Of a DNA stretch of 64,000 bases, positions 44,345-52,706 are shown one piece after another; the stretch's first letter is position 1, and the number at the start of each line of letters is the position of its first letter. The notes under the pieces are model-generated. The model saw only the letters and a list, made by a program, of their open reading frames with translations. It was not told where the DNA came from and did no database searches. The translations under genes were made by a program, and so were the position numbers. Source of the DNA: Martelella lutilitoris (GTDB lineage: Bacteria; Pseudomonadota; Alphaproteobacteria; Rhizobiales; Rhizobiaceae); contig NZ_CP066786.1 of assembly GCF_016598595.1 (NCBI RefSeq), positions 2,751,501 through 2,815,500 of the forward strand, given 5' to 3'.

Positions 44345-44784
44345 GCCACCCTCTCATCATCGAACAGATCTGGCTCGATCGCCCGGTCGCCAAACTCCCG
44401 ATAGACATGCCGGAATATCCCGGCGGCGATGTAGTGCCGGCGCGACATGATCGCATCCGCGCCGCGCGCCTCCCACTGTATTTGACCCACCTCGCACCGG
44501 TCGAACACGGCAAGCCAGCGGCTCGCGTCGTCCTCGATCAGTTCTCGATTGGCAAGCACCAGATCCGACACGGCATACAGCAGGCTGTCATGCAGCCGCC
44601 CGGCGTTGTTCTCTGTCTCCGCCACGGTGGACAGCACCAGCCGGAAATGCCCCTCGCCGTGCATCTCGTATATCCGCCTCAGGCAGGCCGTGGCGCGCGT
44701 TTCCTTCACCGACAGTCGATCGCTCTTGCCGACGATGCGGATGCCGTACTCGGCGCATATTGCGGCGATATGGGCGTCTGTCAT
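44341..44784 (-). CDS. Hypothetical phage protein
   Basis: The ATG at 44784 overlaps the methyltransferase stop and gives 147 residues, mostly helical: CLRRIYEMHGEGHFRLVLSTVAETENNAGRLHDSLLYAVSDLV, ending REFGDRAIEPDLFDDE. Helical proteins of this kind accompany phage methyltransferases in Rhizobiales phages, but I know no function. Confidence 0.65.
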   Translation of the reverse strand: MTDAHIAAICAEYGIRIVGKSDRLSVKETRATACLRRIYEMHGEGHFRLVLSTVAETENNAGRLHDSLLYAVSDLVLANRELIEDDASRWLAVFDRCEVGQIQWEARGADAIMSRRHYIAAGIFRHVYREFGDRAIEPDLFDDERVA

Positions 44785-46232
44785 GCGCAAAGTTCCTTCT
44801 GCAAATCTTCCACATACTGGATGCGCTCTCCGATGTACTCCATGACGTTGACGGCCATTGAGTTCCCGAGTGCCTTATAGCGCGGCCCGTCGGGGCAATT
44901 CTCGGCGGCTTTACCGCGCCACGGAATGAGCGTGAAATCGTCGGGGAACGCCTGCAGCCGCTCGCACTCGCGCGGTGTCAGTCGGCGCACGGCCCATGGC
45001 GCGGCGACATATGACCGCGACGAACCACCGGACCCGGCACGGATATTGGCGGTTTCGTGCGGTCCTTCGAATTGCGCGCCGCCCTCGCGACCGCGCATGT
45101 CATAGGCAACGGCAGAGTGTCCACCACCGTGAGCGGCCCTGAGCGAGCCTGGGACTTCATCGATGGAAAATCCTGTATCACCTGCCGCCTTGCAGTCAAA
45201 AGCCAGGGCAAGGGCAACGCAAGCCTGCCCTTGCCCTGGCTTGCCGCCGCCGGTCGTCAGTTGTGACGAAACGGTGCCATCACCGCCGCATAAACGAACC
45301 TCCGAACGGCTATTCTCGGCGAAGGCAACCGCCTGCACTTCCGCACGCGCTTCTATCGTATAAGCAACGCCCTCTTGCACGCCTGCGCCATCCGGCCCGC
45401 TATTCGGGTTTTCTCGCAATGCGCCGGCTTGAATTGCATGGGCAATAAGGGTTTCCGTTTCGGCATCATTTGACCGTTGGCCGTTGACGCTGACGCTGAC
45501 GCAATATGATGTTGCACCGCAATTGGTGACAAGCCCACCGTCTAGATCGAAGTCTGTTCCAAGTCCGCCACCGCCTTTAGTGCGTGCGCTAATTGTTGGT
45601 GCAACTCTTTCCCGCGTTTTTCGGCGCGGCGCAGGATTCCCGCGCATGCTTTCGGGGTCAAGTAATACCGCTGCGGCAGGTCGCCAGTCTCCAAGATATC
45701 CGACAACGAACACACGGCGTCTGCGCTGGGGGACTGCGCCTGAAAAGCGTTGTGTTCGGATAAACTGAGCGTCAAGCACTCGCCAGGCCGCATGATACCC
45801 GCATTCTTCCAGCCCCCGGATGAAGGTGCCAAAGTCCCTTCCCCCGTTCGATGACAAGACACCGGGTACGTTTTCCCATACCACCCATCGGGGCCGATAT
45901 CGTTGAGCAATGGAAAGATAGGTGAGCATGAGGTTTCCGCGAGGGTCAGCAAGTCCCTTGCGAAGTCCGGCGATTGAGAAGCTTTGGCAGGGTGTTCCGC
46001 CGACAAGAAGGTCAATTGCATAATCGGGCCAATCCTTAAATTTGGTCATGTCGCCGAGGTTCGGGACGCCGTTTGTTGCCAGCGGCTCACCCGGCATATT
46101 CGAGCCGTAGTGATGCGCCAAAACGGCAGACGGGAATTTCTCGATTTCGGAGAATGCGACCGGCGACCACCCGAGCGGATGCCAAGCCTGCGTTGCCGCT
46201 TCTATGCCGGAACAAACGGACAGATACCTCAT
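44781..46232 (-). CDS. DNA (cytosine-5-) methyltransferase
   Basis: The 483-residue enzyme has all C5 methyltransferase motifs in order: I (LSVCSGIEAATQAWHPLGW), IV with catalytic Cys82 (GGTPCQSFS), VI (WENVPG), VIII (PQRRRRVFVVG), IX (RRLTPRECERLQAFPDDFTLIP) and X (YKALGNSMAVNVMEYIG). The target-recognition region (about 200-400) is long, Gly-rich and irregular. No restriction partner is nearby, so it probably shields phage DNA from host restriction. Confidence 0.92.
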   Translation of the reverse strand: MRYLSVCSGIEAATQAWHPLGWSPVAFSEIEKFPSAVLAHHYGSNMPGEPLATNGVPNLGDMTKFKDWPDYAIDLLVGGTPCQSFSIAGLRKGLADPRGNLMLTYLSIAQRYRPRWVVWENVPGVLSSNGGRDFGTFIRGLEECGYHAAWRVLDAQFIRTQRFSGAVPQRRRRVFVVGYLGDWRPAAAVLLDPESMRGNPAPRRKTRERVAPTISARTKGGGGLGTDFDLDGGLVTNCGATSYCVSVSVNGQRSNDAETETLIAHAIQAGALRENPNSGPDGAGVQEGVAYTIEARAEVQAVAFAENSRSEVRLCGGDGTVSSQLTTGGGKPGQGQACVALALAFDCKAAGDTGFSIDEVPGSLRAAHGGGHSAVAYDMRGREGGAQFEGPHETANIRAGSGGSSRSYVAAPWAVRRLTPRECERLQAFPDDFTLIPWRGKAAENCPDGPRYKALGNSMAVNVMEYIGERIQYVEDLQKELCA

Positions 46233-46807
46233 ACCTCCTCCAGTTCACGCTTGGGACGGTACAGGATGCGATAGTGCGCAGAACATGCCGATGTCCCCGC
46301 CAAGACCGGCTGACCGCAGCAAAGCACATCGGCGACGGCGGGTTCGTCCCGATCTGTCAGAGGCAGCTTGCAGCGGAACGGGCCGCATTGCGTGAGCGGG
46401 ATCGGCTCAGTGCCTGGAACCTGCAGCTTTCGAGCGTCGCCATAGCGGCGCCCATCATCCGGCCTTTCAGCGGTCGGCTTTTTCGAAACCGGAGCCTCTT
46501 TCTTTCGCGCCGGGAACATCTCGGGCCGCAATGTCTTCAGCCTCTTCACCGTTGTTGGATGGCAACCGACGATCTCGGCGATCTTGCATTGCCCGTGCCC
46601 TTCGGCCCACAGAGCGAATATTCTTTCGTCCCGCTCCGCAGTGTCAGCCGGCGTCGGGCCCTGTCGGCGCTGCGGAAACAGATCGCGGTTGCGCTTCGAC
46701 ATACCCGCGATCGTCCCGTTTGTCGTTCCGAGTTCCTGTGCGATCTGCGACACACTCAAGCCATTGGCCCAAAGCTTCGATGCTTGTTGGATTGCGTTCT
46801 GGTTCAT
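46229..46807 (-). CDS. GcrA-like regulator
   Basis: The 192-residue protein has two helix-turn-helix units (LWANGLSVSQIAQELGTTNGTIAGMSKRN and LWAEGHGQCKIAEIVGCHPTTVKRLK). The C-terminus, LCCGQPVLAGTSACSAHYRILYRPK, matches the Cys-containing end of GcrA. GcrA is the alphaproteobacterial cell-cycle regulator that reads CcrM-type adenine methylation and binds sigma-70. A phage copy beside two methyltransferase genes could rewire host cell-cycle transcription or control late genes; this is inference. Confidence 0.7.
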   Translation of the reverse strand: MNQNAIQQASKLWANGLSVSQIAQELGTTNGTIAGMSKRNRDLFPQRRQGPTPADTAERDERIFALWAEGHGQCKIAEIVGCHPTTVKRLKTLRPEMFPARKKEAPVSKKPTAERPDDGRRYGDARKLQVPGTEPIPLTQCGPFRCKLPLTDRDEPAVADVLCCGQPVLAGTSACSAHYRILYRPKRELEEV

Positions 46808-47052
46808 TTTGCAAACACCCTTTCCGCTTCCCGCTTTGCCTTTCCGATGATCGCGCCGTCTCGCCGCATGAGATTGCCGTTAATGTAGGCGCACAGCGCA
46901 TCTCCAGCAGCGGCCCGCGCCGCCTCTCTGGTCTCGAAGACAAGCGGCTCTCCGCACCGGTTGACCGTCTCGAAATCCGCCTTGTGGACCTTGCGAATAA
47001 GGCCATGAAAGCCTCCCACAGCAGGCCGCGTGCCAATGGCAACCTCGTTCAT
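46804..47052 (-). CDS. Small hypothetical phage protein
   Basis: The ATG at 47052 overlaps the helicase stop codon and gives 82 residues. It reads TRPAVGGFHGLIRKVHKADFETVNRCGEPLVFETREAARAAAGDALCAYINGNLMRRDG, a pattern shared by several small phage proteins with an FETREAA segment. It has no membrane part and no known function. Confidence 0.65.
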   Translation of the reverse strand: MNEVAIGTRPAVGGFHGLIRKVHKADFETVNRCGEPLVFETREAARAAAGDALCAYINGNLMRRDGAIIGKAKREAERVFAK

Positions 47053-48485
47053 GCGAAAAGCTCCTCGCTGTTCTTCTTCTGCTTGAATGTCGGGCCGAAG
47101 CTGGTTGTCGCGCCGTGCCATTCGATGTCCTTGCGGCGCGGAAACTCGCTCTCCCGGGACAGGGACAGGATCAGTTCGGCCCGGCCCTCAGTCTTGCGCA
47201 TGGCCTCGTCCCATATGTCGTGATCCGCCGTGCCTTCTTCCGGCTCCATGCCGGCGAGGATCGGCCGCACATTGAACGGGATAAGAACCTGGTCCGCGTC
47301 CTTGTCCATGTTGCCGACCAGATCCTGATAGTTCGGCCTGCGGTTCATGGCGGTGTAGATGCGATCGCGAAACGAGCGGCCCGGATAGTCGCCGAAGGTC
47401 GCCTTTTTCAGATGCGTCACGGCGATGATCGGGATTTCGTGCTTCATCGCCATGTCTTTGAGACGTGACGTAGCGCGCTGCCCCTTCTTCCAGTCCTCGT
47501 CAAGATCGAGCTTTCCGCTCCATTCCAGCTTGCCGATATGGTCCAGGAAATAGGCCTCCAGCCCGTACTCACCCTTGAGGCGCGTGATCCGCTCGTCTAG
47601 CCTGTCGAGCGTGAGGCGCTGGCAATTGATCTCGGCCACCTTCAGCCGCTTCATCTCGGCAGAGGCACGGACAACTTCGTCCATCTCGATCGGGCTCAGG
47701 CTCCCGCGCTTCTGGCGTGTGGCGGATATCCCGGTGCGCCGGGCGATCTCGCGGCGGATAAGCTGGTCGCGCGGCATCTCCCCGCTGTTGCCCGCCACGA
47801 CATGGTTTTCCGCCATGGTGAACAGCGTTTGCCATGTCAGGGCCGACTTGCCTTGCTTCACCCCCGCGCCGATGATGATCAATTGGCCGTTCTCCCACGG
47901 GCCGGTCAGCGCCATGATCTCATTCAAGCCAGGATCGAGCCCGAGGCGCGCTCCGCCCGTCGCGGCGTATTCCGTCCGGTCAAGCGTGCCGTCGATCATG
48001 TCGGCGAAGGAAACGGCCTTATGATTGCGGTCTTCGATCTCAGAAACGATGCGGGTCAGTTCTTCCCGCGCCGCGCGGATGCCGTCGGATATCTGACATT
48101 CGGCATTCGCCGCTGCATAGGTCAGCTCTTCCGCTGCAAGAATTGTCCGGCGGCGATCGGCAAGGCCCATCAGCGTGATCGCGTAGTCCGGCGCGTTGAT
48201 GATCGTCACCGCGTCGGCGGCGAGCCGCGCGAGATATTGCGCGATCGTCAATTCACCGATCTTGACATCGGACGGAAGTGACGACTTCACCGTGATCGGG
48301 TTAGCAACGCGTCCATCTTTCTTGATTGCTCGCATCGCCTCCCATATGCGGGCGTGAACCCCTTCCGAGAAATGATCCTCGCCAAGACGAGAGACGGCAT
48401 CGGCATCCAGCGCCTTGTTGTTCACCAGACATGCGCCGAGAAGAGCTTGCTCGACTTCGATGTTGGCCGGGAGTTCGATGTTCAT
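47049..48485 (-). CDS. Replicative DNA helicase, DnaB-like
   Basis: The 478-residue protein has a DnaB N-terminal domain (VEQALLGACLVNNKALDADAVSRLGEDHFSEGVHARIWEAM) and a RecA-like ATPase domain with Walker A GAGVKQGKSALTW. DnaB motifs such as HIGKLE and VTHLKKATF follow. It should open phage replication forks. No separate initiator or loader is recognised; the unassigned small genes further upstream are candidates. Confidence 0.9.
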   Translation of the reverse strand: MNIELPANIEVEQALLGACLVNNKALDADAVSRLGEDHFSEGVHARIWEAMRAIKKDGRVANPITVKSSLPSDVKIGELTIAQYLARLAADAVTIINAPDYAITLMGLADRRRTILAAEELTYAAANAECQISDGIRAAREELTRIVSEIEDRNHKAVSFADMIDGTLDRTEYAATGGARLGLDPGLNEIMALTGPWENGQLIIIGAGVKQGKSALTWQTLFTMAENHVVAGNSGEMPRDQLIRREIARRTGISATRQKRGSLSPIEMDEVVRASAEMKRLKVAEINCQRLTLDRLDERITRLKGEYGLEAYFLDHIGKLEWSGKLDLDEDWKKGQRATSRLKDMAMKHEIPIIAVTHLKKATFGDYPGRSFRDRIYTAMNRRPNYQDLVGNMDKDADQVLIPFNVRPILAGMEPEEGTADHDIWDEAMRKTEGRAELILSLSRESEFPRRKDIEWHGATTSFGPTFKQKKNSEELFA

Positions 48486-49702
48486 CCGCCTATCCCCGCA
48501 AACATAGGCAAAGGCTCAAGCCCGCTATCGTCAAGCTTCTCTACGACCTTCCAATCGTTGTTTATCCGGCGCTTTGCTATCTCGACGTATTCCGGGTTGA
48601 GTTCGATGAGATCGGCCCTGCGGCCGTGGCGCAGCGCTACGAGCGCCGTGGTGCCCGCGCCTCCGAACGGATCCAGCACCAGCCCGCCCTTTGGGCAGCC
48701 GGCCAGAATGCAGCGCTCTGCAAGCTCCGGCGGGAAAGTGGCAAAATGCGCTTCCGAAAACGGCTTCGTCGCAATCGGCCAGACCTGCACAGGCGCAGGC
48801 TCGTAATTGCGAAGGTTCCGCCCTTCCCCGCGCGGAGTGTCATCCAGCTTGGTGTGGTTTACCTGGCCGGCATGACGCGGCGAAGCTACGGCGCTGGCGC
48901 GTACCTTTCCGCGCGGACCACCGACTGCTTTCATCGTGCCGTTGGTCCTGGTTCCGCCATTGGCCCGGCCCGAGCCTTCCTGATTGTCAATGTCCTGCGA
49001 CCACCTGGCTAGCGATGACGACGCAGCGTTTTGCCGAACAGCCTCCCGGTCGTACCAGTACCGGGCTGACTTCGAGAGCAGAAAAACCTTTTCGTGGCTT
49101 GTGGCCGGCCTATCGCTGATGCTTTCCGGCATCGGGTTCGGCTTGGCCCAAATGATTTCAGAGCGCACCCACCAGCCTGCCTCCTGCAAGGCGATGGCGA
49201 GGCGGTTCGGCACCATGCACAGGTCTTTCGGCTTCAGATAGCCACCAGCCCCAATCCGACCCGCACTTTCTCGTCTCGATTGACGGTCACCGGTCGAAAA
49301 CTCGCCGCGTGGGTTGCTGATTGGCTGATAGATCGGCCCGACTGTCGAAAACGGTTTGTCGCGAAACGTCCGGTCGTCCGTGCCCGCCGCCTTCGTATCG
49401 GCAGCGCTGCGGCCGTTCGGCGCTGTCGCGTAGCAATCGCCATAGTTCAGCCACAGCGTGCCGGTGGGCTTCAGCACCCGGCGCACCGCTTCGAACACGG
49501 CAACCATCACCTCTAGATGCTCGCCAAGCGTCGGTTCCAGCCCGATCTGCCCTTCCACGCCATAATCGCGCAGGCCCCAATAGGGCGGCGAGGTCACAAC
49601 GCAGTCGACGCTGTCCGGCTCCATCCGGTTCAACTGGTCGATGCAATCGCCGGACCAAAAACGCACTCGGCCATCAAGGATTTCCGTTGGGTTTTCCATC
49701 AA
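48482..49702 (-). CDS. Site-specific DNA methyltransferase, beta class
   Basis: The 406-residue enzyme has motif IV first (TSPPYWGLRDYG, Ser38-Pro-Pro-Tyr41) and motif I last (VLDPFGGAGTTALVAL). This is the beta-class order shared with CcrM. An SPPY catalytic motif suggests N4-cytosine or N6-adenine methylation; the target sequence is unknown. It overlaps DnaB by ATGA. With the C5 enzyme it gives the phage two modification activities. Confidence 0.88.
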   Translation of the reverse strand: MMENPTEILDGRVRFWSGDCIDQLNRMEPDSVDCVVTSPPYWGLRDYGVEGQIGLEPTLGEHLEVMVAVFEAVRRVLKPTGTLWLNYGDCYATAPNGRSAADTKAAGTDDRTFRDKPFSTVGPIYQPISNPRGEFSTGDRQSRRESAGRIGAGGYLKPKDLCMVPNRLAIALQEAGWWVRSEIIWAKPNPMPESISDRPATSHEKVFLLSKSARYWYDREAVRQNAASSSLARWSQDIDNQEGSGRANGGTRTNGTMKAVGGPRGKVRASAVASPRHAGQVNHTKLDDTPRGEGRNLRNYEPAPVQVWPIATKPFSEAHFATFPPELAERCILAGCPKGGLVLDPFGGAGTTALVALRHGRRADLIELNPEYVEIAKRRINNDWKVVEKLDDSGLEPLPMFAGIGG

Positions 49703-50307
49703 GCCACCTCCGCGCGCTCGTGGCGCTTCATCAGCAATTCAATGCGCGGAGCGTGATATCGCCCGGCATGCAGGTTCATGTCCTTGACGCCCCAGCAAAT
49801 CGCCAAGGCGCAACTTTCCGCCGCGTTGTGCGCGATCGTCTTCTTCGGCGGCAGTTCGATCCCGAGCCGCTCGCATTGCTCCACCGCCGCCGCCTTCCAG
49901 TCCTTCTTGCCATTCTTGTCGACTGCAGGCTTGAACCTTGAGCCGAAGAATGCTTTTCGCCACGTTCCAGGCGGCAGCGTCCCGTATGGAATGCCGAAGT
50001 TCGAAAGGGTCGCGACGATCGCCAATGAACAGCCCCAAGGGTAGATCTGCGCAAGCGCGCTGGTCCGCCCGATCTGCGCAAGGGACTGTTCCTCAAGCAC
50101 TGCCCAATCCGGCATGCGGCCGAATTCCTTCTTGGCGTCCCGCAAAAGCCCCGTGACCTTCAGTCCGATCTGGTCGCCGGTGTAATACGGGTCTGCCTTG
50201 GCCGGCATTTCGAACACGCCGCAGCGCATGGAGGAATGGTGGCGCGAGGTATCCCAAAGCGCCCAGCCAGTGGCTTTTGAGGGGTCAAAGGCGACGATCA
50301 GCGGCAT
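49699..50307 (-). CDS. RuvC-like Holliday junction resolvase/nuclease
   Basis: The 202-residue protein has the RNase H-like fold of RuvC. The acidic residues are in VAFDPSKATGWALWD, WAVLEEQSL and the C-terminal HNAAESCALAICWG. It may resolve branched replication intermediates before packaging. It lies directly upstream of the methyltransferase with an ATGA overlap. Confidence 0.82.
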   Translation of the reverse strand: MPLIVAFDPSKATGWALWDTSRHHSSMRCGVFEMPAKADPYYTGDQIGLKVTGLLRDAKKEFGRMPDWAVLEEQSLAQIGRTSALAQIYPWGCSLAIVATLSNFGIPYGTLPPGTWRKAFFGSRFKPAVDKNGKKDWKAAAVEQCERLGIELPPKKTIAHNAAESCALAICWGVKDMNLHAGRYHAPRIELLMKRHERAEVA

Positions 50308-50310
50308 GAG

Positions 50311-50865
50311 CTACCCTTTGATGTCTGAGAGCTTGTCGAGCATCTGGCGGCGTCCTGGGGGAGGATCGCCCATAACGGCGGCGGTGACGTTCCTCGCCGG
50401 TGTTTGCGCGACTGGTCGTGCCGGCATTGCCGGTGCGCTCGTCTTGTCGCGCATCTTCGGCCCGGTTTCATCGGCCCAGCGCGGAAGGATGATTTCCAGC
50501 CATCCGGCGTCATCACCATCAAGAATTTCGAACGCGCACCACCGGGCCGTTTCGCTGCGATCGACAAAAGCCGACTGAGGCCCAAGGGCGATCTTGAAAT
50601 ATGCGCCCTTGGCTGCATCGCGCCGGACAAATTCGGCATCGCCGACGCTGTTGTTCTTCCGCATGCGAATGATACCGTGATGCTCGCCATCGCCGATCAG
50701 AACCTCAATCTTGTCTCCGGAGCTCCATCCGAGCTCCTTCGCAACCGTCATGTTGAACGAGAAGTTCATCCGGGCCGCGCCGCTCTTTCGCTTCGACAGC
50801 GAAACCTTGAGGCCGGTTCCGACAGAGGCGGGCTTGATCTCGATTTTTGCGCGTGAAAATCCCAT
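50311..50865 (-). CDS. Hypothetical phage protein, possible replication accessory
   Basis: The 184-residue protein has an N-terminal beta-rich part (KVSLSKRKSGAARMNFSFNMTVAKELGWSSGDKIEVLIGDGEHHGIIRM) that resembles an AbrB/SpoVT-like double-psi barrel. A middle domain ends LEIILPRWADE, and the tail is flexible and proline-rich. It lies in the replication operon. DNA binding is possible but not shown. Confidence 0.6.
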   Translation of the reverse strand: MGFSRAKIEIKPASVGTGLKVSLSKRKSGAARMNFSFNMTVAKELGWSSGDKIEVLIGDGEHHGIIRMRKNNSVGDAEFVRRDAAKGAYFKIALGPQSAFVDRSETARWCAFEILDGDDAGWLEIILPRWADETGPKMRDKTSAPAMPARPVAQTPARNVTAAVMGDPPPGRRQMLDKLSDIKG

Positions 50866-50871
50866 GACCGA

Positions 50872-51393
50872 TCACTCCGCAGCGTCCGCAAACGGGTCTT
50901 CGCCGTCGGCCTCGGGCTCCTCGTTGGTGCGCGCCGCCTCAGACTGCTTGAGAACGTCCGCGATGCGTTCGAGAAATGTCTTCTGCCCACGATCGAAAGC
51001 AGCAAGCCAGGTCTTGTCGTCGGCGCTTCCGGCGTCATACCCGGAAACCCGGTCGAGGTTGCGAAGGCCGGCGCTGAAGCCCTTGGCATCGATCAGTTGC
51101 TCGCCGGTGACGCGATCGGACAAAAGATCGCCCTGAAACTGGTCGGGAATGATGCCCATGAAAACGAGGTTCTTCCGTTCCCGCTCGTTCTTGTCGACCA
51201 TCGTCTGTTTGTCTTCGGCGAAGTGCGTCTCGATCAGATGGTTCAATTCCTTGGCCGTAATGCCTTCGGCCTTGGCCTTCTGGTTGATCGACTTGATGGC
51301 GTCGGCGGCCTCGCGCTTCTTGAATTCCTGCGTCAGCCGAAGCCGGAAGTGGTGCGCCTTCAGGACGCTGAAGTCCGTTTCACTCATGCCCAT
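50872..51393 (-). CDS. Hypothetical helical phage protein
   Basis: I place the start at the ATG at 51393, nine bases after AAGGGG, giving 173 residues; an ATG at 51420 that overlaps the previous stop is an alternative. The N-terminal half is helical (FKKREAADAIKSINQKAKAEGITAKELNHLIETHF), loosely like GapR/DUF2312-type DNA-binding helices. The rest is acidic. Role unknown, in the early operon. Confidence 0.6.
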   Translation of the reverse strand: MGMSETDFSVLKAHHFRLRLTQEFKKREAADAIKSINQKAKAEGITAKELNHLIETHFAEDKQTMVDKNERERKNLVFMGIIPDQFQGDLLSDRVTGEQLIDAKGFSAGLRNLDRVSGYDAGSADDKTWLAAFDRGQKTFLERIADVLKQSEAARTNEEPEADGEDPFADAAE

Positions 51394-51416
51394 GCTGTTA
51401 TGCCCCTTTCCGTTTG

Positions 51417-51767
51417 TCATGCTTTGGATCCTTTGATGTCTTCGAATTTTCGGCAAATAGCCGATATCTCGCGGTCCAGTTCTGAAATCGGAGCATGATC
51501 ACTGACCGCGCTCGCGATCGATGCCTCCATTTGAAGTTCTGCTATTCGCCGCGACAGCGTCTCGACGTAGGCCAGCCGAAGCGGCTCAAACAGACGAATT
51601 CCGGGATCTTTCATCTCGCCATTGATCAGCCGTTGAAGACTGCGGACGTTCATCCCGGCGCGGCGGGCGCACCACTTTGTTGCCTCTGCACGACCGATGC
51701 CCGATGCCTTGATCTCGATTATTCTTCTGGCCATGAAGCGAAGGCCATCAGCGGAAATTTCGGTCAT
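51417..51767 (-). CDS. Helix-turn-helix phage regulator-like protein
   Basis: The 116-residue protein has a DNA-binding-like region, ATKWCARRAGMNVRSLQRLINGEMKDPGIRLFEPLRLAYVE, followed by a coiled-coil part (TLSRRIAELQMEAS). The next gene upstream has the same layout, with a helix-turn-helix then the helix ARKELHELEMLIERAGALL, so the two may be distant paralogues. Confidence 0.6.
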   Translation of the reverse strand: MTEISADGLRFMARRIIEIKASGIGRAEATKWCARRAGMNVRSLQRLINGEMKDPGIRLFEPLRLAYVETLSRRIAELQMEASIASAVSDHAPISELDREISAICRKFEDIKGSKA

Positions 51768-51849
51768 GTCTTTGGTCCAGTCGTCGGAAAAATCCGAAGG
51801 TTTTTGTCAAAGAAAAACCGGTGCGCCGAAGCGCGCCGGCAATCACATT

Positions 51850-52245
51850 TCAGGAGCGATCCGAAGTGCCAACCAGCGCGCGAAGCGCATCAACAAACGG
51901 GCGAGACCGATCCTTTTCTTCATCATCCAGAAGCGCACCCGCCCTTTCGATGAGCATTTCGAGTTCATGCAATTCTTTTCGAGCATTCTTCAGCCCCGCT
52001 GCTTCCTCGATGACCCGCATTTCTTCAGCGTCGATCGATACGCGCGGGTCTGCGTACCAAACGTCTTTCGTGCGTGAGAACGACCAACCAAGCTTACGTG
52101 ATGCTATCCTGATGCGGTCCTTCACGTTCCGCGCCGCATGGGGCGGCGCGATGTGTTTTTGCAAAGTGGTAGAGGCGAAATCTACGCATGACATTTCTGA
52201 TTTCTCCGTCAAAAAATCGGATTTCTCCGACGAGAATTCGGACAT
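51850..52245 (-). CDS. Helix-turn-helix phage regulator-like protein with repetitive N-terminus
   Basis: From the ATG at 52245 the protein has 131 residues. It opens with a seven-residue near-repeat (FSSEKSD then FLTEKSE), followed by VKDRIRIASRKLGWSFSRTKDVWYADPRVSIDAEEMRVIEEAAG. An ATG at 52194 with GGAG nine bases upstream is an alternative start that would place the repeated DNA in front of the gene. Probably DNA binding; function unknown. Confidence 0.6.
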   Translation of the reverse strand: MSEFSSEKSDFLTEKSEMSCVDFASTTLQKHIAPPHAARNVKDRIRIASRKLGWSFSRTKDVWYADPRVSIDAEEMRVIEEAAGLKNARKELHELEMLIERAGALLDDEEKDRSRPFVDALRALVGTSDRS

Positions 52246-52251
52246 TTCCGA
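52196..52251. repeat. Three 21-bp-spaced dyad repeats (possible iterons or operators)
   Basis: TCTGATTTCTCCGT (52196), TCGGATTTCTCCGA (52217) and TCGGACATTTCCGA (52238) begin exactly 21 bp apart. The second and third are inverted repeats with a 4-bp centre. A fourth copy, TCTGATTTCTCAGT, lies at 52690-52703. Exact two-turn spacing suggests protein binding, but the array also encodes part of the neighbouring protein. Confidence 0.5.
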
Positions 52252-52376
52252 AGCCTTTCATGGTTCAAATCTCTTTGTCAGAAGGAGATCAGAATCATGA
52301 TCTGTGTTGATCGTGGCGCCCCGGCCCGATGGAAGCCGGGACGCCATTGGTCCGCCGCTTGGGAGGAGAGAAGCGA

Positions 52377-52451
52377 TTAGCGGGCCAATGCCTGAATGAG
52401 AGCTGCCAGATTGCGGCGCTCGACCATTTCCTCGTATTCCTTGTCGTTCAT
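52377..52451 (-). CDS. Possible 24-residue phage microprotein
   Basis: An ATG at 52451 with an upstream GAGAGG gives MNDKEYEEMVERRNLAALIQ followed by ALAR. It starts two bases after the stop of the next small gene, so it fits the operon. It is helical and charged; function unknown. Confidence 0.42.
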   Translation of the reverse strand: MNDKEYEEMVERRNLAALIQALAR

Positions 52452-52453
52452 GG

Positions 52454-52534
52454 CTATCCTCTCCCCGCCATGCGGCAAAAGAGAACGCCGACAGCTGCGC
52501 AAAGGAGAAGCATAAGGATGATTGTCGTCATCAT
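52454..52534 (-). CDS. Possible 26-residue membrane microprotein
   Basis: The frame from 52534 begins MMTTIILMLLLCAAVGVLFC and ends RMAGRG: a single membrane helix with a positive C-terminus. It starts one base after the 52536-52706 gene ends. Small membrane peptides of this kind occur in phage early operons. No ribosome binding site is obvious, so translation may be coupled. Confidence 0.42.
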   Translation of the reverse strand: MMTTIILMLLLCAAVGVLFCRMAGRG

Positions 52535-52535
52535 C

Positions 52536-52706
52536 TCAAACACCCTTGACCATGATGATCAGCGAAGTTGCTGCCGCCACGAACAGGGCGAGGCCGATGA
52601 ACGGAAACCAGAATGAAGGCGCTTCATCTGCCGGATCGTAAATCCAGTCGTCATCCTCGCCGTACCGATCCCAATCGGTTGTCCCGAATTCTGATTTCTC
52701 AGTCAT
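52536..52706 (-). CDS. Small membrane-anchored phage protein
   Basis: The ATG at 52706 follows AAAGGAG and gives 56 residues. An acidic N-terminal half (TDWDRYGEDDDWIYDPADEA) is followed by a membrane helix (FWFPFIGLALFVAAATSLIIM). Longer upstream starts would overlap the neighbouring gene. Function unknown; superinfection exclusion is conceivable for such a topology. Confidence 0.6.
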   Translation of the reverse strand: MTEKSEFGTTDWDRYGEDDDWIYDPADEAPSFWFPFIGLALFVAAATSLIIMVKGV

